Numbered from the stretch's first letter, positions 1 through 9,619 are shown. The stretch: DNA of 64,000 bases from Paenibacillus sp. FSL H8-0332 (GCF_037963835.1 NZ_CP150145.1:3782001-3846000), one strand, 5' to 3'. Notes: generated from the sequence alone by a model not told the origin. Numbers and translations: made by a program.

Positions 1-578
1 GTCTGCTCCGGATTCCAGATACCCGCAGCGTAAGCATGGCAGGTATCGAAGCAAAAGCCGATCTTCTCAGGGTAGCGGCACAGCTCACGGACCTTGACCA
101 GCTCTTCGGGCGTCATGCCCTCATGCCCATGATTCCCTGCCATATTCTCAAGCAGCAGCTTGGTATGTCCCGTCCAGTCTGCCAGTACCTCGTTCATACA
201 TTGTATAATATTTTGATAACCCTGTAATGGCTCCATCCCGGCAAAATGTCCGAAATGCACCACAATGCCCACCGATCCGCAGGCTTCCGCTATCTCCAGA
301 TCATTGCGAAGAGAGGTAATCATCACTTCTCTGTCTCCCGGAGCAGCAGCCAGATTCGTCGGATACGGGGTATGGGCAATGGAAGCCATCCCCTGCTCAC
401 GGCAGTATTCTGCGCAGCTGCTTGCATCGCGGTAGTCTACCGGCTTCAGCTTCAGACTGCGCGGATTCTTCGGAAAATACTGAAAACATGTAGCACCGCT
501 CTCCCTGGCGGACCGGGCAGCCTGCCCGTACCCGCCGCGTATGCTGACATGCGCCCCTATGAAGGGGCTATGCGTCAT
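1..578 (-). CDS. nfo: Deoxyribonuclease IV (AP endonuclease), 3' part outside window
   Basis: Endonuclease IV cuts DNA 5' to abasic sites and 3' blocking groups in base excision repair. The 192 visible codons begin MTHSPFIGAHVSIRGGYGQA and show family metal-ligand surroundings: the histidines of VVHFGHF, the glutamate of LLLENMAG, and FDTCHAYAAG with Asp and His. The C-terminal third lies beyond the window start. The ATG overlaps the last 11 bases of the upstream glycosylase gene and has only a weak Shine-Dalgarno sequence, so translational coupling is likely. The pairing is logical: the glycosylase makes abasic sites and this enzyme processes them. Confidence 0.93.
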   Translation of the reverse strand, partial: MTHSPFIGAHVSIRGGYGQAARSARESGATCFQYFPKNPRSLKLKPVDYRDASSCAEYCREQGMASIAHTPYPTNLAAAPGDREVMITSLRNDLEIAEACGSVGIVVHFGHFAGMEPLQGYQNIIQCMNEVLADWTGHTKLLLENMAGNHGHEGMTPEELVKVRELCRYPEKIGFCFDTCHAYAAGIWNPEQ

Positions 579-1383
579 GCTGGCAATCCGGGCAATAGAA
601 TACCTTGCGTCCGGACAGCTCTATCTTCACTATCGTTCCCCCGCCGCGCAGGCAAGGCTCGCCTTCACGGTCATACACTTTACAAGCATCATTATAAGAA
701 CCGGTCACCGTGTCGCCGGTCATGAACGGCATTTCCATATACCCGCCGATTTCAGTGGCGTCCGTCAACACCTTACGCACGCTATCGTACAGCCGGGTCA
801 CTGCTTCCGGTGACAGATTCTGAACAAGCGTAGACGGAAGCAGCCGGGCTTCATAAGCAATCTCGTCGGCATAGCAGTTGCCGATTCCAGCCATTACATG
901 CTGGTTGACCAGCAGGCTCTTCAGCGCACCGCGCCGCCCTTTGAGCAGTCCGGCGAAGCGTTCGGCCGTCATCCGGCGGTCCAGCAGCTCGGGTCCAAGC
1001 TTCCCCATTGCCGCTTCACCTTCCTTGACAGTTAGCAGATGCAGGTACCCCAGGCGCAGTCCCATGAAGTAGAGGATATGCTCACCGAATGCCAGCTCCA
1101 CCTGTGTAGTACGGTCAGGACGTTCTTCCTCTGTACCATAGAACAGTAGTCCGCCCAGCATCAGATGCAGCAGCAGTCTTCGGCCGTCATGCAGGTGGAA
1201 GAGGATATGCTTGGCGCGGCGTTCCACGAATACAATTCGAGCCCCGACCAGCCCCTTCACGAATTCTTCAGTCTCCATATTAATGGTCTTTTCTCTATTT
1301 ACGGTTACCCCTGTAATGGGTACGTTTATTAGATGTTGGCTAAGCAGCTTTCTGTAATTCTCCATTTCCGGCAATTCCGGCAT
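568..1383 (-). CDS. mutM: Formamidopyrimidine-DNA glycosylase family protein (Fpg/Nei)
   Basis: Removes oxidised bases from DNA. It starts PELPEMENYR, so Pro2, the catalytic amine of the family, is present after Met removal, as are Glu3 and Glu6. RRAKHILFHL carries the beta-hairpin lysine equivalent to Lys57 of Fpg. Length (271 aa) is normal. The C-terminal zinc finger is unusual: the pattern is CLRG...CPDC, so the second of the four expected cysteines is glycine (codon GGC where TGC is expected). The PELPEMENY start suggests a Bacillus/Paenibacillus subfamily that may differ in substrate from classical MutM, so the symbol is a family label. It overlaps nfo by 11 bp. Confidence 0.85.
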   Translation of the reverse strand: MPELPEMENYRKLLSQHLINVPITGVTVNREKTINMETEEFVKGLVGARIVFVERRAKHILFHLHDGRRLLLHLMLGGLLFYGTEEERPDRTTQVELAFGEHILYFMGLRLGYLHLLTVKEGEAAMGKLGPELLDRRMTAERFAGLLKGRRGALKSLLVNQHVMAGIGNCYADEIAYEARLLPSTLVQNLSPEAVTRLYDSVRKVLTDATEIGGYMEMPFMTGDTVTGSYNDACKVYDREGEPCLRGGGTIVKIELSGRKVFYCPDCQHDA

Positions 1384-1428
1384 ATTGTCATCTTCCCTTC
1401 TTGGATGGTCAAAAGGTCACCTTTGTCA

Positions 1429-2217
1429 TTATACACCGAGCAGTACCATAAGTTCAGCTAAATCAGCACAAATTTCATCAGGCTTGACTCCGGTCAGCTG
1501 CTGGTAATGCTCCAGATTATCCCGGGTTGTAAGTCCCGTAAGCACCAACACAGTCCGGCAGCCTGCGTTAGCCCCCGCCAAGATATCCGTTCTCATATTG
1601 TCGCCCACCAGCACCGCATCCTCCGGCTTGATGCCGAGCAGAGATGTCGCATACGTCACCAGATGCGTCTCCGGCTTGCCGATGACCACGGGTGCCACAC
1701 CGCTGGCTGCTTCAATCGCTGCACCAATCGTACCTGCACCGGGCATCACTCCGTCATCGGAGGGAAGCATCAGGTCGGGATTGGTCAGGACGAATCTGGC
1801 CCCTTCACGAATCCAGCGCGAGGCGCGGGCCAGAGCTTCATATGTAAAAGAACGGTCGATCCCCTGCACGACATACTGTGGATGCTCGGTGACCAGGGTT
1901 AACCCTGCCTCTGTGCAGGCTTCCGCCAGCCCCTCTTCTCCAAGTATCGCCACGGATGCTCCCGGAGATTCTCCGGCAATGTAACGGGCGGCAGCCAGCG
2001 ACGAGGTGCAGACCTCTTCCGCCTTTGCTTCAATGCCCATTGCGCGTAAGTGTCCAGCTACACTGGCTGGTGTCCGTGAAGAGTTGTTCGTCACAAACAG
2101 GAACGGGATACCGGCTGTCCGCAGCGCTTCTATCAGCTGCTGCGCCCCGGGGATCATTCTTCCGCCATGATACAAGGTGCCATCCAGATCAATTAACAAG
2201 CCTCCGATATTGTTCAT
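1429..2217 (-). CDS. HAD-IIA family phosphatase (NagD/AraL-like)
   Basis: A cytoplasmic phosphatase of the haloacid dehalogenase superfamily, subclass IIA, the group that includes NagD, AraL and p-nitrophenyl phosphatases. Motif I is DLDGTLYHG near residue 10, motif II is VTNNSSRT near residue 42, a lysine lies in IGKPET, and motif IV is LVGDNMRTDILAG. Its length of 262 aa is typical. The physiological substrate cannot be told from sequence; members act on sugar phosphates or nucleotides. It is separated from the glycosylase gene by about 45 bp and has a good AGGAG site. Confidence 0.88.
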   Translation of the reverse strand: MNNIGGLLIDLDGTLYHGGRMIPGAQQLIEALRTAGIPFLFVTNNSSRTPASVAGHLRAMGIEAKAEEVCTSSLAAARYIAGESPGASVAILGEEGLAEACTEAGLTLVTEHPQYVVQGIDRSFTYEALARASRWIREGARFVLTNPDLMLPSDDGVMPGAGTIGAAIEAASGVAPVVIGKPETHLVTYATSLLGIKPEDAVLVGDNMRTDILAGANAGCRTVLVLTGLTTRDNLEHYQQLTGVKPDEICADLAELMVLLGV

Positions 2218-2509
2218 AACTCCTCCTGTAGACTAGAACTAAGTGGTTCATCTTATTTATTATTAATTATATGAACTATATTTCAGAGCAGCGGGAGCTT
2301 CTCCGGGAAGCGCGCTGCGAATGGATTTATTGCCCGTCTGTTGCGATTTTTAGCCGCTTTGTTTCGGCATTTTCTCTACTGCTTCGTACTCTTAATCCTT
2401 AGCTTTTACTTTAAATTTAACGTTCTTCGTCGAACCCTAGCGAACTCCTGCTGCGCCCGGCTATTTTCGCCGCAGCCCTGTCACTTCCTGCGCTTTCCCG
2501 GAAAATAAT

Positions 2510-3463
2510 TCATTCCCCAGGGTCATTTCCCGGGGTTCTCCGGTAGACCGGGAAGGTGCAGAATTCCTCTGCCAGCAGTGTATTCGGGAAGATCTCCTGC
2601 GCTTCCTTCAGCAGCGGAGCGAGCTCCTCCTGCGAAGTATAACGCGAGCTGAAGTGGGTCAGCAGCAGCTCAGCCCCGCCTGCATCCCTTGCCAGTTCCG
2701 CGGCTTGCCGTGCTGTACTGTGATGATATTGATGGGCCATTTCCGCCAGTTCATGGGCAAATGTCGCCTCATGAATAATGAGATCAGCATCCTGCGCCAG
2801 CGGCAGTGAACCCGCACAAGGCCGGGTATCTCCCAGAATAACTACGATACGTCCGCGCTTGGGAGCATGGATCACCTCGGCCGCCCGGATTAGCACGCCT
2901 TCATCGGTAGTGATGTCCTCGCCTTTTTTTAACCGGCCATACAGCGGTCCCGGCTTCAGTCCATAGCTCTTGAGAAGTTCTGTATTCAGGTTACCCGGAC
3001 TGTCCTTCTCCGTGACCCGGTAGCCATAGCTGTCAATCCGGTGCTCCAACAGCCCCGCTTCCACCTTGAAGGTCTCATCCTCAAAAATCAGCCCGCCGCT
3101 GTGCTCCACAATCTCCAGCTTATAAGGAATGCGGGACTGGCTGACAGACAGCGATATGTCCAGATATGCCTTGAGCCCGGGAGGTCCGTACACCGTAAGC
3201 GGTGAAGTCCCGCCCTGGTAGCCCCTGCTGGAGATGAGTCCGGGCAGGCCAAACAGATGATCACCGTGCAGATGGGTGATAAACAGCTTCTCCAGCTTGC
3301 CCAGCCGCAGCGGCGAACGCAGAACCTGATGCTGTGTTCCTTCCCCGCAGTCGAACATCCAGAAGGTGCGCCGTTCTTCAAGCAACCGGAGCGCAACCGA
3401 AGTCACATTGCGCTGCAGCGTCGGCACCCCGGCATTCGTTCCCAAAAAATAGATTTCCATCAT
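2510..3463 (-). CDS. rnz: Ribonuclease Z
   Basis: Endonuclease that matures tRNA 3' ends by cutting after the discriminator base. It is a metallo-beta-lactamase fold protein: the zinc motif HLHGDH lies near residue 65, and further ligands are visible in VILGDTRPC and LLLTHFSSRY. Its 317 aa fit the short bacterial type. Two adjacent ATG codons follow GAGGAGGGGC; the second (MEIYFLG) has the better spacing, so the true start may be 3 bp inside. It is probably monocistronic; 292 bp without genes separate it from the HAD gene. Confidence 0.94.
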   Translation of the reverse strand: MMEIYFLGTNAGVPTLQRNVTSVALRLLEERRTFWMFDCGEGTQHQVLRSPLRLGKLEKLFITHLHGDHLFGLPGLISSRGYQGGTSPLTVYGPPGLKAYLDISLSVSQSRIPYKLEIVEHSGGLIFEDETFKVEAGLLEHRIDSYGYRVTEKDSPGNLNTELLKSYGLKPGPLYGRLKKGEDITTDEGVLIRAAEVIHAPKRGRIVVILGDTRPCAGSLPLAQDADLIIHEATFAHELAEMAHQYHHSTARQAAELARDAGGAELLLTHFSSRYTSQEELAPLLKEAQEIFPNTLLAEEFCTFPVYRRTPGNDPGE

Positions 3464-3596
3464 GCCCCTCCTCTCTCGCTTCTAAGGTCTTGATTACTTT
3501 TTGTGATCTTGCCCGTTCTTATGACAAGAATTCTACTCTGTTTTGGCTGCAAAAGCATCTTTTACAGCACCTCGAAGGTAATTCTTATATTCCAAC

Positions 3597-3622
3597 AAAA
3601 AACCTCCCGGTAACGGGAGGTT
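3597..3622 (-). terminator. Rho-independent terminator of metH
   Basis: Perfect inverted repeat AACCTCCCG / CGGGAGGTT with a four-base loop, followed on the minus strand by six T. It lies about 50 bp past the metH stop codon. Confidence 0.9.
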
Positions 3623-3671
3623 CCGAAAAGTCAGGGCAAAGCCCCTTCTGGACGGTGAGCATGCGGAAGGC

Positions 3672-6600
3672 TTAGAGCTTCTCCACATTGAAGTACTGCG
3701 CTTCCGGGTGGGCAAAGACCATCGCCGAGACCGAAGCCTCCGGCTCCATCATGAAACCCTCGGTAAGCTGCACGCCGATATCCTCGGGCTTCAGGAGCTT
3801 GAATAACGGCCCCTGATCCTCCAGATCCGGGCAGGCCGGGTAGCCGAAGGATACCCGGATACCCTGGTAACGTGCGCCGTGTCTTTGCTTCATCGTCATA
3901 TCTGCCGGGTCCGGGAACCCCCAGGTATCGCGCATCATATGATGGACACGTTCAGCCAGACCTTCCGCGACCTCAAGAGCGACAGCCTGCAGAGCATGGG
4001 AACGGAGATAATCTCCCTTATCCTTAAGGACAGTCGATAATTCACGGACACCATGGCCCGCAGTAACCACCAGGAAGCCTACATAGTCCATGACTCCGCT
4101 CTCCACTGGCTTCAGGAAGTCAGCAAGACAGAGATACGGCTTCACATTCTGGCGCGGGAAGGTGAAGGTATGCAGCACCTTTGCCTGATCCTGTGGATCA
4201 TAGATCAGAATGTCATTGCCGCGTGACTGGGCCGGGAAGAACTGGTACATCGCATGCGGCACGATCGTGCCCTCGAGCATCGCCTGATGCAGAATATCGT
4301 CCACGGTCTCTTTCAATTCTACGGTACGCGGATCCCGCGCTGCCAGTTGCGCCTCTACAGAACCGCGCAGACCAAGATGATGGCCGAGCAACATCTGCAT
4401 ATTCACATAAGGAATCACATGTCCCAGCGGATAACCCCGCAGGACATGACGCTCCACATCGGGTGGGATGAACACTGGGGCATCCCCCGAGATCTTGGAG
4501 CGGACTGCCCGCGTAAGCTCGGGAAGGGGCGCTTGCGGAGCGACAGCTACGGCAGCCTCAGCCTCCTCGCGGACCTCCTCTTCAATCTTCACCCGCTCCA
4601 GCGGGTTCATCAGCCGGTTGGCAATATCCAGACCATCCATGGCATCCTTGGCATATAAGACGAGCCCGTCATATTCCGGACGGATTCGGGTCTTGGTGAA
4701 TTTGCGGGTCAATGCCGCACCGCCCACCATAATCGGCACATCAATACCGGCGGCGCGCAGATCCTGCGCAGTCAGCACCATCTGCTGGGCCGACTTTACC
4801 AACAGACCGGATAAGCCGATGGCGTCAGCTTTTTCCTTACGGAAGGCTTCAATAATATTCTCTGGCGGAACCTTGATCCCCAGATTGACGATCTCATAAC
4901 CGTTGTTGGAGAGAATAATCTCGACCAGGTTTTTGCCGATATCATGCACATCACCCTTGACAGTTGCAAGCATAATTCTCCCTTTAACAGAGGTCTCATC
5001 CTTCTGCATGAACTGTTCCAGATGATTCACAGAGGCCTTCATAACCTCCGCGCTCTGCAGCACCTCGGCCACAATTAATTCATTGTTATTGAACAGCCGC
5101 CCGACCTCAGACATCCCGGCCATCAGCGGACCATTAATGATTTCCAGCGGAGCCGATGTCTTCAGCGCTTCATCCAGATCCGGGATCAGACCTTCCTTAG
5201 TGCCTTCTACCACATAGGAAGCAAGGCGCTCCTCCAAGGAGAGATTGGAGATTTTCTCCTTCTTCTCTATCTTTTTGCCGCGAAAAGCCGCCACAAATGC
5301 AGACAAGGTATCGTCATTTGTATTATAGATCAGCTCTTCAGCGAGCTTCCGCTCTTCTTCAGAGATCGATGCATACCGCTCCACCTTCTCCGTGTTCACA
5401 ATGGCATAATCCAGCCCCGCCTTGGTGCACTCGTACAGGAATACCGAGTTCAGCACCTCGCGGCCGGCTTCCGGCAGACCGAAGGAGACATTGCTGATGC
5501 CGAGAATGGTGTGAACAGCGGGCATAGCCTCCTTGATCAGACGAATACCGTCAATCGTCTCCTTGGCGGAGCCGATATACTGCTCATCCCCGGTTCCTAC
5601 AGGGAACACAAGGGTATCGAAGATCAGATCCTCGGGAGCCAGACCATATTTGTTGACCAGCAAATCGTAGGAACGTCTGGCCACCTCCAGCTTGTCTTTA
5701 GCCAGGATGGCCTGGCCGGTCTCATCAATGGTGCCTACTACAATCGCTGCCCCGTATTTATGAATCAGTGGCGTGACAAGCTCGAACTTCTCTTCACCAT
5801 CTTCAAGGTTAATGGAGTTAATGATCGCTTTGCCCTGACAATACTGCAAGGCCAAATCAATAACCTTCGGGTCCGTCGTATCGATCATTAACGGCACCTT
5901 GACCTTCTTCACGACCAGCTCCAGGAACCGCATAATGTCTTCCGTCTCATCCCGGTCCGGGTCCTGGACGCAGACATCAATAACCTGTGCGCCACTCTTC
6001 ACCTGGGCACGGGCAATCTCCGAAGCTTCCTCATATTTTCCCTCAACGATTAGACGCTTGAACTTCCGGGAACCAAGAACATTGGTCCGTTCACCGACCA
6101 TATATGGACGGTTCTCACTCTCCACGTACACCGGCTCGATCCCCGACAAGGCCGGGGGATGCTGGCCATCAAGCTTGCGCGGCGGGTAGGCCGCCATTAC
6201 TTCAGCCATTGCACGGATATGATCCGGTGTGGTTCCGCAGCAGCCGCCGGCAATGTTCAGCCAGCCCTTCTCGGCGAAGCCGCCCAGCTTACGGGCCAGG
6301 GAATCCGGGGATTCATGATAATTCCCGTTCTCATCCGGCAGACCCGCATTCGGGTAGCAGCTGACGGCTGCAGAAGAGATCGCGGACAGCGAGCGGATGT
6401 GATCACGCATGAACTCCGGTCCTGTAGCACAGTTCAATCCGATGGACACTGGCTTCAGATGCTCCAGTGAAATATAGAAGGCTTCGATATTCTGTCCAGC
6501 CAGCGTGGTTCCCATAGGTTCAATGGTCCCCGAGATCATCACCGGCAGCGTAATTCCGCTCTTCTCGAAGGCGTTACGGATACCAATGCTTCCAGCCTTC

Positions 6601-7109
6601 ACGTTCAGGGTATCCTGGGATGTCTCCAGCAGCAGCGCGTCCACCTTGCCGTCGATCAGGGCAACCGCCTGTTCTTCATAACTGTCTACAAGATCCTTGA
6701 ACGTGACTCCTCCGGTGACAGAGAGCGTTTTCGTGGTCGGTCCCATAGCACCAACTACATAACGCGGGCGCTGCGGTGTATCATATTTATCTGCGGCATT
6801 ACGTGCAAGTCTGGCGGCCGCAAGGTTAATCTCCCGGGCACGATCCTGTATATCATATTCGGCAAGCACCACTGAAGTGGCGCCGAAGGTGTTCGTCTCA
6901 ATCAGATCCGCACCGGCCTCCAGGTATTTCTCATGAATGTCCTGTATAACCTCCGGCCGGGTCAGCACCAGCATTTCATTACAGCCATCCAGGTCATCCC
7001 CGCCGAAATCCTCGCCGGTGAGCGGCACCTGTTGAATCATGGTACCCATAGCTCCATCCAGTATCAATATGCGCTGCTGCAAGCTCTCAGCAAGTGTGTA
7101 TTTGGCCAC
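3672..7109 (-). CDS. metH: Cobalamin-dependent methionine synthase, full four-domain form
   Basis: Transfers the methyl group of 5-methyltetrahydrofolate to homocysteine through methylcobalamin. The 1145 aa contain all four modules. The homocysteine domain (about 1-310) has zinc ligands in GLNCATG and GGCCGTTP. The pterin-binding domain spans about 330-600. The cobalamin module (about 650-890) has the lower-ligand motif DVHDIGKNLV. The reactivation domain (about 910-1145) has the SAM-binding segment GYPACPDL. The start follows a strong GGGGGGATGG site. No cobalamin or SAM riboswitch is visible in the ~110 bp to the next gene. It appears monocistronic. Confidence 0.97.
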   Translation of the reverse strand: MAKYTLAESLQQRILILDGAMGTMIQQVPLTGEDFGGDDLDGCNEMLVLTRPEVIQDIHEKYLEAGADLIETNTFGATSVVLAEYDIQDRAREINLAAARLARNAADKYDTPQRPRYVVGAMGPTTKTLSVTGGVTFKDLVDSYEEQAVALIDGKVDALLLETSQDTLNVKAGSIGIRNAFEKSGITLPVMISGTIEPMGTTLAGQNIEAFYISLEHLKPVSIGLNCATGPEFMRDHIRSLSAISSAAVSCYPNAGLPDENGNYHESPDSLARKLGGFAEKGWLNIAGGCCGTTPDHIRAMAEVMAAYPPRKLDGQHPPALSGIEPVYVESENRPYMVGERTNVLGSRKFKRLIVEGKYEEASEIARAQVKSGAQVIDVCVQDPDRDETEDIMRFLELVVKKVKVPLMIDTTDPKVIDLALQYCQGKAIINSINLEDGEEKFELVTPLIHKYGAAIVVGTIDETGQAILAKDKLEVARRSYDLLVNKYGLAPEDLIFDTLVFPVGTGDEQYIGSAKETIDGIRLIKEAMPAVHTILGISNVSFGLPEAGREVLNSVFLYECTKAGLDYAIVNTEKVERYASISEEERKLAEELIYNTNDDTLSAFVAAFRGKKIEKKEKISNLSLEERLASYVVEGTKEGLIPDLDEALKTSAPLEIINGPLMAGMSEVGRLFNNNELIVAEVLQSAEVMKASVNHLEQFMQKDETSVKGRIMLATVKGDVHDIGKNLVEIILSNNGYEIVNLGIKVPPENIIEAFRKEKADAIGLSGLLVKSAQQMVLTAQDLRAAGIDVPIMVGGAALTRKFTKTRIRPEYDGLVLYAKDAMDGLDIANRLMNPLERVKIEEEVREEAEAAVAVAPQAPLPELTRAVRSKISGDAPVFIPPDVERHVLRGYPLGHVIPYVNMQMLLGHHLGLRGSVEAQLAARDPRTVELKETVDDILHQAMLEGTIVPHAMYQFFPAQSRGNDILIYDPQDQAKVLHTFTFPRQNVKPYLCLADFLKPVESGVMDYVGFLVVTAGHGVRELSTVLKDKGDYLRSHALQAVALEVAEGLAERVHHMMRDTWGFPDPADMTMKQRHGARYQGIRVSFGYPACPDLEDQGPLFKLLKPEDIGVQLTEGFMMEPEASVSAMVFAHPEAQYFNVEKL

Positions 7110-7218
7110 TTTCCATCCCCCCAGTGAAACATTAGAGTAATTTTAGCAGAATAAAGGGATTTCGGAAAGCCTTCCTTTCCACCCTGCTTTATTTGTATTT
7201 CCATTGATTTCAATTCTA

Positions 7219-7647
7219 TTACGGCGCTACCACAAGTTTCTTACTCGGCATGGAATGCTGCGTCCGGGCAGTCACATGTGAAGTGACACTGAATTCGCCC
7301 GCCTCTTCAAAGGTGTGCTCCCCGACATAAGCCCCTTCTCCAGCACTTTCACCCTTGATTTCAACCTTCTGGGTCTTATCCGCTGCCTCGTTGACCTCAA
7401 ACATTACTTCTCTAGCATCATCTACCGGTTCACCGTCCTGTGTCACCACAGCCTTGAAGCTAACTGCCGTACCTGCGTTTACTTGCTCCGGGGTCCAGCT
7501 CAGCTCCACCTTAATCGGTGACATGGAGGAGTTGGCCGCAGCATGCATCTGCATCTGCATCTCATCTTCCTTATTCCCCGAGCATCCGGCAAGCGTCATC
7601 CCCATCACTATGCATATAAGTCCCCTGCGTATCCTTGGCTTCATCAT
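7219..7647 (-). CDS. YtkA-like lipoprotein
   Basis: A predicted lipoprotein of 142 aa. The start used is the ATG nine bases after GGGAGGACTTCAG; a longer frame exists upstream without a ribosome binding site. It has a short basic N-terminus, a hydrophobic segment and lipobox LAGC, so it should be anchored outside the membrane by its cysteine. A Met-, Gln- and His-rich stretch follows (QMQMH). The rest matches the immunoglobulin-like YtkA family (VELSWTPEQVNAGTAVSF, GAYVGEHTF). The family has been linked to metal or redox handling, but the role of this member is unknown. Confidence 0.75.
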   Translation of the reverse strand: MMKPRIRRGLICIVMGMTLAGCSGNKEDEMQMQMHAAANSSMSPIKVELSWTPEQVNAGTAVSFKAVVTQDGEPVDDAREVMFEVNEAADKTQKVEIKGESAGEGAYVGEHTFEEAGEFSVTSHVTARTQHSMPSKKLVVAP

Positions 7648-7886
7648 CTGAAGTCCTCCCGGTTCATAAGTAGATTCTTCTTCATCCATGGAACATATCA
7701 ATTCTATATTACAATGAAAGTCAGATCGCTACTCTTCTTATTATACACATTTTATTCAATTTGCCTTAAAGAAGCTGCATGATTCACTCCTTAACATGAG
7801 AAAAGTCATATCTTTGATTGTGAGCACTAGGGTAGACGCTCCGCGAACGGACCGTTGTTTAAGCGGGGTGCGAAAATACTTTTAAA

Positions 7887-7939
7887 TAAAAAAACAAAGA
7901 GCAACAATTCTCCAGTGACGGGAGGACCGTTGCTCTTTG
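7887..7939 (-). terminator. Rho-independent terminator of the HAD gene at 8 kb
   Basis: Perfect 11-bp inverted repeat CAAAGAGCAAC / GTTGCTCTTTG, followed on the minus strand by a run of T. It lies just past the stop of the HAD hydrolase gene. Confidence 0.85.
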
Positions 7940-7973
7940 ACCTTTTACAATTTTAAAAACACAGATGTTTCAA

Positions 7974-8759
7974 TTATAGGGAGTCTACCAGCGGCAGAAG
8001 CTCTGAAAGATGGCCGATCTGGTAATCCGGAATAATCTCCGGGTCGGAGGCTTTCGCATTGCGGTTGATCCAGACCGTGGTCAGACCGGCAGATAAGCCA
8101 CCAAGAATATCCGTAGTAAGCTTATCGCCAACCATTACACCTTGCTCCGGAGCAATATCCAGCAGGCCGAGCGCATGCTCGAAGATTCCTTTGTCCGGCT
8201 TGCCTTTGCCGAAGCTTCCCGAAATCACAATATGGTCAAAATACGGGGTAAGCTCCGGTACACCATCCAGCTTCTCCTGCTGAAGTGCCGGGCAGCCGTT
8301 CGTCAGCAGCAGCAGCTTCACCTTACCACGCAGCTCGTCCAGCACCTGAAGGGTCTCTTCATAGATATAGGGACGGCTGCGGCGCTCAGCGGCGAACTTG
8401 TCGGCCAGCCGGGCAGCCAGCGCTTCATCCTCAACTCCGAGCGAGGCCAGGCCGCGGCGCCAGGATTCGGTACGGTAGACGGGGGCAAGCTGTTCCAGTT
8501 GACGGAATTCTGGCTGTTCACCGGCAGTGAAGTTCGCCCACAGCGCTTCATACGGATTAATACCGATCAGCTTCGTGAATGGATACGTCTCATAGGATTC
8601 ATAGAGTGCACGGGCTTCCCTGCGCACAGCAGCTTCCAGCTCCTGCGGATCAACGGAATCTCCGGCAGCCTCAGAAGCGCAGCGGAAGGCTTCTTCCACG
8701 CTACGGTCATCCCACAGCAGTGTGTCGTCAAGGTCAAATAGTACGGCGGTAATCGGCAT
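7974..8759 (-). CDS. HAD family hydrolase (YjjG/YsaA-like)
   Basis: Subfamily IA haloacid dehalogenase phosphatase. Motif I is VLFDLDDTLLWDD, motif II LLLTNG, the conserved lysine is in GKGKPDKGIF and motif IV is VMVGDKLTTDILGG. The cap domain (about 20-140) is all-helical, as expected for class IA. The ATG start (MPITAVLFD) follows GGGAG at five bases; an in-frame GTG four codons upstream overlaps that site and is less likely. Relatives dephosphorylate nucleotides or other small phosphates; the substrate here is not known. Confidence 0.85.
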   Translation of the reverse strand: MPITAVLFDLDDTLLWDDRSVEEAFRCASEAAGDSVDPQELEAAVRREARALYESYETYPFTKLIGINPYEALWANFTAGEQPEFRQLEQLAPVYRTESWRRGLASLGVEDEALAARLADKFAAERRSRPYIYEETLQVLDELRGKVKLLLLTNGCPALQQEKLDGVPELTPYFDHIVISGSFGKGKPDKGIFEHALGLLDIAPEQGVMVGDKLTTDILGGLSAGLTTVWINRNAKASDPEIIPDYQIGHLSELLPLVDSL

Positions 8760-8794
8760 TTGTTCTCCCACTCCCTATATCCTGGTCTGTCTTC

Positions 8795-9322
8795 CTATTC
8801 GTGCACGACTTCAATGTTGTTGTTCTTGGCGAATTGCTCCAGACGTTCACCCATTGCAGCGGTGTCATAACGGTTAATCAGCTTGGAGAAAATCCACTGC
8901 TTGCGCTTGCCCTTATACTTAATAGTAACTACACTGCGCGATAAGGTGATCTTCTCAATATCCGCCGCAGGCAGGAAGCGTTCGCGGTTGTATTTAATAG
9001 TAGAAATACGCGCACGTTCAACCTTAAGGAACGGACGGCGGAAGAACAGCAGCGCAGCGAGCAGGAAATACAGCACTACACCCAGCCAGTTGGCCAGAAT
9101 CCCGCTTCCTTTTGCTTCATCAATCGAGCCGACCACCCAGAACATGATGCCAAGCAGCATCAATACAACGGGGAATATAATATTCCGGCCTTTGAAAATA
9201 TCGATGCTTTTTGCGGTAGCCTTCGTGCTGGAAGCATAAATGGAATCCTTCCCCTGCTTCTTTCTTTGCTGGTTAATTTGCTTTGTGTTGCGTTGAACCA
9301 TTCTTTCCCAAGAACGGGCCAT
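8795..9322 (-). CDS. Conserved membrane protein of unknown function
   Basis: 175 aa with a basic N-terminus (about 1-45, rich in Arg, Lys, Gln), two adjacent transmembrane helices (about 47-68 and 75-95: IIFPVVLMLLGIMFWVV and LGVVLYFLLAALLFF), and a soluble C-terminal domain resembling a small beta-rich PH-like fold (ERARISTIKYNRERFLP, VVTIKYKGKRKQWIFSKL). Both ends should face the cytoplasm. I do not recognise a named family. It is transcribed in the same direction as the ynzC-like gene, 47 bp downstream of it. Confidence 0.7.
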   Translation of the reverse strand: MARSWERMVQRNTKQINQQRKKQGKDSIYASSTKATAKSIDIFKGRNIIFPVVLMLLGIMFWVVGSIDEAKGSGILANWLGVVLYFLLAALLFFRRPFLKVERARISTIKYNRERFLPAADIEKITLSRSVVTIKYKGKRKQWIFSKLINRYDTAAMGERLEQFAKNNNIEVVHE

Positions 9323-9369
9323 GTGAGTTCCCCCTAGTCATCCTGTATTATCTATGAAAAGGCAACAGG

Positions 9370-9579
9370 CTAATGCTTAAGTCCGTTATTGCCTTCTTCA
9401 TGCTCCGGATTGTCCACAATTTCGATGGTATTAAGCTGGGCCCGAAAGTTGCTGCGGATATTCCCCAGGTAAATCTCACGGAGCTTGGCACGTTCGGCCA
9501 ATTCCTCTTCATTCAGGCCGCCGTTCTTAGCTTTGCGTGCCAGTTCATTGATGCGTGCGACCAATTCGTCAATATTCAA
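9370..9579 (-). CDS. ynzC: DUF896/YnzC family protein
   Basis: Small helical protein of 69 aa. The first 45 residues form the typical YnzC two-helix hairpin (ELVARINELARKAKNGGLNEEE then AERAKLREIYLGNIRSNFRAQL), and the tail is acidic. In B. subtilis ynzC lies in the SOS-induced yneA-yneB-ynzC operon beside lexA, and the same neighbourhood is kept here, without yneB. A terminator lies between it and the yneA-like gene, so co-transcription is less clear than in B. subtilis. Molecular function is unknown. Confidence 0.85.
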   Translation of the reverse strand: MNIDELVARINELARKAKNGGLNEEELAERAKLREIYLGNIRSNFRAQLNTIEIVDNPEHEEGNNGLKH

Positions 9580-9619
9580 TACGTTTCCCTCCCTCTAAAT
9601 TCATTTTAACTTTGCCATG

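Noticed and set aside
7110..7218. Possible cobalamin or SAM riboswitch upstream of metH
   Set aside because: The upstream interval is about 110 bp and lacks the B12-box or S-box core motifs.
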